From Lentimicrobiaceae bacterium (GTDB lineage: Bacteria > Bacteroidota > Bacteroidia > Bacteroidales > WCHB1-69): 11,826 bases of DNA. Position numbers and translations under genes: made by a program. Positions 7,698 through 11,826 of the stretch are shown here, piece by piece. Every line of letters starts with the position of its first letter. Position 1 is the stretch's first letter. The stretch covers positions 1 to 11,826 of the forward strand of contig WQSU01000044.1 of NCBI GenBank assembly GCA_009787675.1, given 5' to 3'. The notes below the pieces were generated by a model. The model did not search any database, was not told the origin of the DNA, and saw nothing but the letters and a program-made list of their open reading frames with translations.

Positions 7698-7729
7698 CAA
7701 AAATATGCAAATTACATCAAATCTTCAGA
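7698..7729 (-). promoter_or_regulatory. Candidate Bacteroidota-type promoter for the minus-strand gene run
   Basis: On the minus strand, TATTTTTG (7705 down to 7698) matches the Bacteroidota -7 consensus TAnnTTTG exactly. TCTG (7729 down to 7726) matches the -33 element TTTG at three of four positions. The spacing is 20 nt, within the usual 19-21. Transcription would start near 7691-7693, about 20 nt before the ATG at 7672. The call rests on motif and spacing only. Confidence 0.45.
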
Positions 7730-7811
7730 TAAAAATTTCATCGAACTTATTCTATTAACAATATCATAGTTTTTTTAATAATAATTTGCAGATTTAATGA
7801 ACTCTATAAGA

Positions 7812-8519
7812 TTATCTTCCTAATAAAAATACCGTTGGTTGTTTGTGCAAATCAATTTTTTGTGATTTCCATTTTTTGATGGTCATGGTTTTAATCATTT
7901 GGTTTTCGGCGGTAATGTTTACGCCAAGGCATAGGCGTGTAGCCGGATCGCATACCGCAAGTATGGATTTGAATACGTGGTTGTTACGGTATGGAGTTTC
8001 GATAAAAATTTGGGTTTGATTGTTCTTTTTCAGCAGCGTTTCCAAAAAGCGCAGTTCTCGTTCTCTGTCGGGCTGTTCGCGGGGCAGGTAGCCGTGAAAG
8101 GTAAAGGACTGACCGTTCATCCCCGATGCCATGAGCGCCAGCAATATGGAGTTGGGACCGATGAGTGGAACAACCTCAACATCCATTTGTTGTGCACGAG
8201 AAACCAAAATGCTGCCCGGATCGGCGACACATGGCGTGCCGGCATCTGAAATAAGTCCCAGGTTTTTTCCTTCTTTCAATGGTTGCAGCAAAGACTCAAT
8301 TTCATCGCCTTTAGTGTGCTCGTTGAGGGTTGTAAAATGCAAACTGTCTATGGGCTTTTGCATGCCCAGTTTTTTCACGAATCGCCTTCCTGTGCGCAAG
8401 TCTTCCACAATAAAATGGTCAATTTCCTGAAGAATTTCCGTGTTGTAAACAGGAAAAATTTTCGAAAAATCAGTCTCTGCCAAAGGCGATGGGATGAGAT
8501 AAAAGATACCGGATTTCAT
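7812..8519 (-). CDS. RsmI-like SAM-dependent methyltransferase (tetrapyrrole methylase fold)
   Basis: Member of the tetrapyrrole (corrin/porphyrin) methylase superfamily, closest in look to RsmI, which 2'-O-methylates C1402 of 16S rRNA. The 235-aa protein keeps the RsmI-type SAM-binding core: LISDAGTPCVADPG (89-102), VVPLIGPNSILLALMASG (116-133), FTFHGYLPRE (139-148) and FIETPYRN (172-179). Differences from canonical RsmI are clear. The N-terminus reads FYLIPSPLAE instead of the 'VATPIGN' motif, 'GPSA' is replaced by GPNS, and the C-terminal extension is missing (RsmI is about 280 aa). I therefore call it a short RsmI paralog; the target is unknown. The ATG at 8519 gives the expected N-terminal strand. 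It is divergent from the DUF2520 gene across a 57-nt gap and ends 139 nt before the membrane-protein gene. Confidence 0.82.
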   Translation of the reverse strand: MKSGIFYLIPSPLAETDFSKIFPVYNTEILQEIDHFIVEDLRTGRRFVKKLGMQKPIDSLHFTTLNEHTKGDEIESLLQPLKEGKNLGLISDAGTPCVADPGSILVSRAQQMDVEVVPLIGPNSILLALMASGMNGQSFTFHGYLPREQPDRERELRFLETLLKKNNQTQIFIETPYRNNHVFKSILAVCDPATRLCLGVNITAENQMIKTMTIKKWKSQKIDLHKQPTVFLLGR

Positions 8520-8528
8520 TTGTATAAA

Positions 8529-8559
8529 TTTCGGCGCAAAAGAATAAAAATTACTTTTG
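8529..8559 (+). promoter_or_regulatory. Candidate Bacteroidota-type promoter for the DUF2520 gene
   Basis: TACTTTTG at 8552-8559 matches the -7 consensus TAnnTTTG at all defined positions. TTTC at 8529-8532 matches the -33 TTTG at three of four, with 19 nt between. Transcription would begin near 8564-8566, giving a leader of about 12 nt before the ATG at 8577. The same 57-nt gap must also hold the divergent promoter of the methylase gene. On the minus strand TTCTTTTG (8544 down to 8537) is a weaker -7 match with no well-spaced partner. Confidence 0.5.
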
Positions 8560-8576
8560 CCAAATTTTTTTTTAGC

Positions 8577-9329
8577 ATGTTTACTAAAGTTATCATTATA
8601 GGCAGCGGAAATATTGGAACGTGGTTGCTACAAACACTTCAAAATCAGAAAGGCTTTTCGGTAATTTCTGTTTCAAGTAGAAAAATAGAAACGTTGCCTC
8701 AAGATGGAGACTTGTATATTTTTGCTTTAAAAGATGATGTGTATGAAACCGTTTTGCAGCAGATTTCATTTAAAATGCCGCGTGCGGTGCATACATCGGG
8801 GGCGTTGTCGCAAAGTATATTAGTGCCGTTTGCCAAGAAGGTGGGGGTGATGTATCCATATCAGAGTGTGAGGTGTGAAGTAGAAAGTGTGAGGCAAAAG
8901 GCAGAAGGCAGAAGGCAAAAAGGAGAAAGGTGGAAGGAAAAAGTACCAGTTTGTGTGGAGGGAAGTGATAAGGAATTTGAAGATACGTTGTTTCAGTGGG
9001 CGAAAAGGATGTTTGAGGATGTGTATAAAATTAATGAACAACAACGGTTTGCGATGCATTTAGCGGCGGTGTTTGCAAATAATTTCACCAATGCAATGTA
9101 TGGGGTTGCTTACCAAATTTTTAAAGAAAACAATATAGATTGGTCGCTCATTTTCCCCTTGCTGAACAGTACGTTAGAGAAAGCCAAACACAATGATCCT
9201 GCTTTAGTTCAAACGGGACCGGCGTTGCGCCACGATGTTTCCGTTATGGAGAAGCATTGCAAGGCGTTGCGGAGTGAGGACCTGCGGATGGTGTACAGAG
9301 GAATTTCGCGGGTGATTTTGAAGGGGTGA
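8577..9329 (+). CDS. Rossmann-like and DUF2520 domain protein
   Basis: Two-domain protein with the architecture of a 6-phosphogluconate dehydrogenase-like oxidoreductase; the substrate is unknown for the family. Residues 1-~125 form an NAD(P)-binding Rossmann domain with IIIGSGNIG (6-14) and FALKDDVY (49-56). Residues ~125-250 are the helical DUF2520 domain, with HLAAVFANNFTNAMY (161-175) and QTGPALRHD (212-220). The frame is open back to 8283, but that part is antisense to the methylase gene. The ATG at 8577 gives 250 aa and the right glycine-motif position. An odd feature is the inter-domain stretch after YPYQS (93-97): residues 97-122 are encoded by a 7-bp tandem repeat and are rich in R, K, E and Q. 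From memory of the family this linker is normally about ten residues shorter. Catalytic activity is not established. Confidence 0.86.
   Translation: MFTKVIIIGSGNIGTWLLQTLQNQKGFSVISVSSRKIETLPQDGDLYIFALKDDVYETVLQQISFKMPRAVHTSGALSQSILVPFAKKVGVMYPYQSVRCEVESVRQKAEGRRQKGERWKEKVPVCVEGSDKEFEDTLFQWAKRMFEDVYKINEQQRFAMHLAAVFANNFTNAMYGVAYQIFKENNIDWSLIFPLLNSTLEKAKHNDPALVQTGPALRHDVSVMEKHCKALRSEDLRMVYRGISRVILKG
8865..8941. repeat. 7-bp tandem repeat inside the DUF2520 coding region
   Basis: Eleven heptamers run without a gap. They begin with AGTGTGA, GGTGTGA, AGTAGAA and AGTGTGA, continue with GGCAAAA, GGCAGAA, GGCAGAA and GGCAAAA, and end with three degenerate purine-rich units (8921-8941). Three heptamers equal seven codons, so the protein shows a seven-residue echo (SVRCEVE, then SVRQKAE) starting at residue 97. 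The unit style resembles short tandem repeats usually found between genes. Confidence 0.85.
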
Positions 9330-9495
9330 ATGAAAAAGTCATGTAAAATTACATTAGTATTGAACCTAACTATGAAGGTCGTTTTCCTCAAAAAACTCGC
9401 TATATTCATCTTGCACTTACTTCAAAAAAAAATAATATTAGTCTCTCCGAAAACGAAAAAAATGTGTATATTCGCCACCGTTATTTTTAGGGCTA

Positions 9496-11259
9496 ATGAA
9501 TAAACGATGGATTTTAAAAAAACAACCGGAACAAGCAGTTATAGATGATTTTGCTGCCAAGCTGAATATCGAAAAACCGCTCGCAGCCCTGCTATTAAAT
9601 AGAGGTATTGAAACGGTTGAAGGCGCCAACCAGTTCTTTACTCCAGACATCAACCAACTTAATGACCCTTTCTTGATGAAAAATATGGATATTGCTGTGG
9701 AACGCCTCTCCCAAGCCATCATGAAGAATGAAAAAATATTGGTCTATGGAGATTATGACGTGGATGGTACTACCGCCGTGGCATTGCTCTACTCGTTTCT
9801 TAGCGAAATCATTGGTGCAGAGTACAAACAATATATCGAATATTATATCCCTGACAGGTACACCGAAGGCTACGGCATTTCCGATCAAGGCATTGAATAT
9901 TGCCGCGATAATAATTTTTCGCTTTTAATCTCTTTGGATTGCGGCATCAAAGCCAACGATAAAGTAGATTTTGCCAATAGTTTCGGCATAGATGTTATTA
10001 TTTGCGACCACCACCTTGAGGGAGAAATTTTACCTAAGGCTTATGCAATTCTTGACCCCAAATGTTCGCAATGCGCATATCCTTATAAAGAGTTGTCGGG
10101 CTGTGGCGTTGGACTGAAACTAATTCAAGCCTATTGTCAAAAATATGACCTGCCCGACCAACTTTGGCTCTCCAAGTTAGATTTGGTGGCAATCAGCATC
10201 GCCTCCGATATTGTGGCTATTACCGGAGAAAACAGAATATTAGCATATTACGGGCTGATTATCATCAACCGTTTCCCGCGTATGGGGGTGAAGTCAATTA
10301 TTGAACAATCGGGCATTAAAATTCAGTATCCGCCTAAGGAAAACACGATTTTTTCCCGCCAAATACAGATTTCCGATTTGGTGTTCTTTGTGGGTCCCCG
10401 CATTAATGCTGCAGGCCGTATTAATACCGGACGCCAATCCGTGCAACTTCTCATTTGCGAGGATGAAGACAAATCATTTGATATCGGTAAAAATATTAAT
10501 ACACACAACGATACACGCAGGGAATTAGACAAGAAAGCCACCGAAGAAGCCATCAACCTTATTTTGGCGAATGAAGAATATAAACATCGCAAAAGTATTG
10601 TGCTCTACAACCCGCAATGGAATAAGGGCATTATAGGAATTGTGGCATCGCGTTTGGTAGAAGAGTTTTACAAGCCTGTCATCGTCATTACGGATTCTCC
10701 CGACGGGCTCATTACCGGCTCCGCCCGCTCTATCAAAGAGTTTAACATCTATAACGGCATTGACGATTGCTCCGATTTACTAGAACACTTTGGCGGTCAC
10801 AAGTTTGCCGCTGGATTATCCTTAAAAAAAGAAAACTTGGAGGCATTTTCCGAAAAGTTTGAACAATATGTATGCCAAAATATCAATGATGAGGATTTTG
10901 TTCCTGAAATTGAAGTAGATATGGAACTCGACATCAGCGATATTACCACCGGTTTCATGAATAATTTAAAACGTTTCGCACCTTTTGGTCCTGAAAACAT
11001 GGCGCCCATCTTCATGTCAACCTCTGTTGTGGAAGAAGGAAACGGTAAAATTGTGGGCGACAAACACATTAAAATGCGGGTTTTATATCGCAATAAATCC
11101 AGCCAACCAATTGAAACTATTGCCTTTAATCAAAAACAACATTTCGACTATATCTCCAATCAAAAAGATTTTGATATTCTATACCACGTTGAGGAAAACA
11201 CATGGAATAATGTTACAAACATTCAGTTAAATATTAAGGAGATTAGGACAGGGCAATAA
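9496..11259 (+). CDS. recJ: Single-stranded-DNA-specific exonuclease RecJ
   Basis: RecJ degrades single-stranded DNA 5' to 3' and acts in recombinational repair, mismatch repair and base excision repair in the cytoplasm. The 587-aa protein has a typical length. DHH-family motifs are intact: VYGDYDVDGTT (83-93, metal ligands D86, D88, D90), SLDCG (146-150), CDHH (170-173) and IASDIV (235-240). GPRINAAGR follows at 300-308. The DHHA1 domain shows GSARS (408-412) and FGGHKFAAGLSL (432-443). The C-terminal OB-like domain follows from about 465. The ATG at 9496 gives the standard N-terminal 'KRW' start. It is preceded by T-rich DNA without a Shine-Dalgarno sequence. It lies 166 nt after the DUF2520 gene; TATATTCG at 9467-9474 is a partial -7 match, too weak to list separately. 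Confidence 0.96.
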   Translation: MNKRWILKKQPEQAVIDDFAAKLNIEKPLAALLLNRGIETVEGANQFFTPDINQLNDPFLMKNMDIAVERLSQAIMKNEKILVYGDYDVDGTTAVALLYSFLSEIIGAEYKQYIEYYIPDRYTEGYGISDQGIEYCRDNNFSLLISLDCGIKANDKVDFANSFGIDVIICDHHLEGEILPKAYAILDPKCSQCAYPYKELSGCGVGLKLIQAYCQKYDLPDQLWLSKLDLVAISIASDIVAITGENRILAYYGLIIINRFPRMGVKSIIEQSGIKIQYPPKENTIFSRQIQISDLVFFVGPRINAAGRINTGRQSVQLLICEDEDKSFDIGKNINTHNDTRRELDKKATEEAINLILANEEYKHRKSIVLYNPQWNKGIIGIVASRLVEEFYKPVIVITDSPDGLITGSARSIKEFNIYNGIDDCSDLLEHFGGHKFAAGLSLKKENLEAFSEKFEQYVCQNINDEDFVPEIEVDMELDISDITTGFMNNLKRFAPFGPENMAPIFMSTSVVEEGNGKIVGDKHIKMRVLYRNKSSQPIETIAFNQKQHFDYISNQKDFDILYHVEENTWNNVTNIQLNIKEIRTGQ

Positions 11260-11399
11260 GAATATTAAAAATCAAAGCAAACCGGCTAAATCAGTGTCAT
11301 CAGAGTTCTAAATCATTTTTAAGAGAGCCTCAATAAAATTGCATCACTTTTTTTTTATTTTTGCCCGCAAATTTTTAACGAAAATTTATTGCCTATGAT
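11260..11399 (+). other. Non-coding AT-rich stretch between recJ and the candidate small RNA
   Basis: There is no open frame of useful length and no clear recJ terminator here: the T-run at 11348-11356 has no stable hairpin before it. TATTTTTG at 11356-11363 is an exact match to the Bacteroidota -7 consensus and could start the downstream small RNA near 11369-11371. The only nearby -33-like triplet, TTG at 11339-11341, is spaced 14 nt away, which is too close. The promoter reading is therefore tentative. Confidence 0.35.
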
Positions 11400-11589
11400 A
11401 GAATAGCGTGCAACTAAGCACAAAAATATATAGAAAAATAGCGTTTGCTATTCTTGCTTCTGAAACCTGAGAAATTTCAATGTAAATTCAATGAATTAGT
11501 TCAAACGCTCGCAGAAATGCGGGCTTATTTGTTTGAATTTACAGGTAATCTCAGGACCTCAGAAGCGGATAAACAAGTCCGCTTTTTTT
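11400..11589 (+). ncRNA. Candidate structured small RNA, 6S-like shape
   Basis: A long, imperfectly paired hairpin spans 11456-11566 and ends in an intrinsic terminator. Stem 1 pairs GCTTCTGA (11456-11463) with TCAGAAGC (11559-11566). Stem 2 pairs CCTGAGA (11466-11472) with TCTCAGG (11549-11555). Stem 3 pairs TGTAAATTCAA (11481-11491) with TTGAATTTACA (11533-11543). Then comes an asymmetric bubble (15 nt against 8 nt) and a terminal hairpin 11507-11524 closed over a GAAA loop. A 5' domain can pair AGAATAGC (11400-11407) with GCTATTCT (11447-11454). A long closing stem, an open bubble and a terminal stem in about 190 nt are the shape of 6S RNA, which binds RNA polymerase. An alternative is a cis-acting leader of the next gene, although the terminator argues for a separate transcript. 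The structure is seen in the sequence; the 6S identity is inferred. The 5' end is uncertain. Confidence 0.55.
11563..11589 (+). terminator. Rho-independent terminator of the candidate small RNA
   Basis: The stem AAGCGGA (11563-11569) pairs with TCCGCTT (11578-11584) around an 8-nt loop and runs into T7 at 11583-11589. Its left arm shares bases 11563-11566 with the closing stem of the upstream hairpin, so the two structures compete for those bases. Confidence 0.75.
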
Positions 11590-11666
11590 ATTTACAAAAT
11601 TTAAACTATTGATTTTTAAAATCTTTCATTATAATTAATATTATTATCCATTAAAATCAAATCCTT

Positions 11667-11826
11667 ATGAAACCAACCTTTATCTTTTTCCTTTTCGCCC
11701 TTCCTTTCTTGTGCATGGCGCAACTCCCCCGTGTTTACGAATACGATGATGCAGGCAACCGCATTGTTCGCAAAACAGTAACACTCAACCTTGCGCCCCC
11801 AGCCCCACCCGATTCCACAGAAACGA
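11667..11826 (+). CDS. Secreted YD-repeat-like protein, N-terminal part (cut by window end)
   Basis: The first 53 codons of a gene that continues past the window. Residues 1-18 form a signal peptide: K2, a hydrophobic core of F, L and A residues, and a cleavage site after the MA of LCMAQ, with the Q+1 residue common in Bacteroidota. The mature start holds one YD-type motif, VYEYDDAGNRIVRK (23-36), similar to the RHS/YD consensus YxYDxxGNR. A proline-rich stretch NLAPPAPP (41-48) follows. In Bacteroidota such short openings often belong to proteins secreted by the type IX system with a C-terminal sorting domain, but the C-terminus is not in the window. The ATG at 11667 is the only start that gives a signal peptide. 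The upstream small-RNA terminator suggests its own promoter, not identified here. Confidence 0.75.
   Translation, partial: MKPTFIFFLFALPFLCMAQLPRVYEYDDAGNRIVRKTVTLNLAPPAPPDSTET

Noticed and set aside
8283..8576. In-frame extension of the DUF2520 open frame by 98 codons
   Set aside because: It lies antisense to the RsmI-like gene and precedes the Rossmann start. The ATG at 8577 fits the family N-terminus and the promoter at 8529-8559.
9341..9354. ATGTAA-AA-TTACAT inverted repeat after the DUF2520 gene, considered as a terminator
   Set aside because: It has a two-base loop, only A/T-rich pairs and no T-tract.
9330..9503. 57-codon ORF starting directly after the DUF2520 stop
   Set aside because: The composition is lysine/hydrophobic and unremarkable, it overlaps the recJ start out of frame, and no family is recognisable. 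It is probably chance in AT-rich DNA.
11609..11635. TTGATT...TATAAT sigma70-like pair upstream of the YD-repeat gene
   Set aside because: The spacing is 15 nt, and Bacteroidota primary promoters use TTTG/TAnnTTTG. In very AT-rich DNA this match carries little weight.

Overview
The window is AT-rich and fully bacterial, and it looks like a chromosomal segment from a member of the Bacteroidota. Three things point there. Start codons are preceded by A/T-rich leaders instead of Shine-Dalgarno sequences. Two candidate promoters match the Bacteroidota -7 consensus TAnnTTTG. The last gene begins with a short signal peptide ending in 'MAQ' followed by a YD-type repeat, a design common in that phylum. 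Genus or order cannot be fixed from the sequence alone; this placement is inference.

Layout. From 6 to 7672 every gene is on the minus strand, with mostly short gaps. Read in transcription order (right to left) they are: a two-helix membrane protein of unknown function, an AlkD-like DNA glycosylase, a double-GNAT acetyltransferase, the radical-SAM tRNA methylthiotransferase MtaB, SufE, a DUF433/DUF5615 toxin-antitoxin pair, GalE, the mechanosensitive channel MscL and a PlsC-type acyltransferase. A candidate promoter (TCTG-N20-TATTTTTG) lies just before the first of these. The 75-nt gap between galE and mscL carries an 8-bp tandem array. At 7812-8519 a short RsmI-like tetrapyrrole-methylase paralog, also on the minus strand, is divergent from a Rossmann/DUF2520 protein (8577-9329, plus strand). 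RecJ follows on the plus strand (9496-11259). A 407-nt non-coding stretch after recJ holds a strongly base-paired element ending in an intrinsic terminator, probably a small RNA of 6S-like shape. The window ends inside a secreted YD-repeat protein.

How the genes work together. Most are unrelated housekeeping functions: alkylation-damage repair and single-strand DNA degradation (AlkD-like, RecJ), tRNA modification and Fe-S supply (MtaB, SufE), sugar nucleotides and lipids (GalE, PlsC-like), and osmotic protection (MscL). SufE next to MtaB is a sensible pairing because MtaB needs two 4Fe-4S clusters. No defence island, CRISPR array, transposase, integrase, tRNA or rRNA was seen.

The points most worth a second look are the candidate small RNA at about 11400-11589, the 7-bp tandem repeat read through in frame by the DUF2520 gene, the 8-bp tandem repeat containing the galE stop codon, and the toxin-antitoxin pair embedded between sufE and galE. 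I do not see a clear new multi-gene system.
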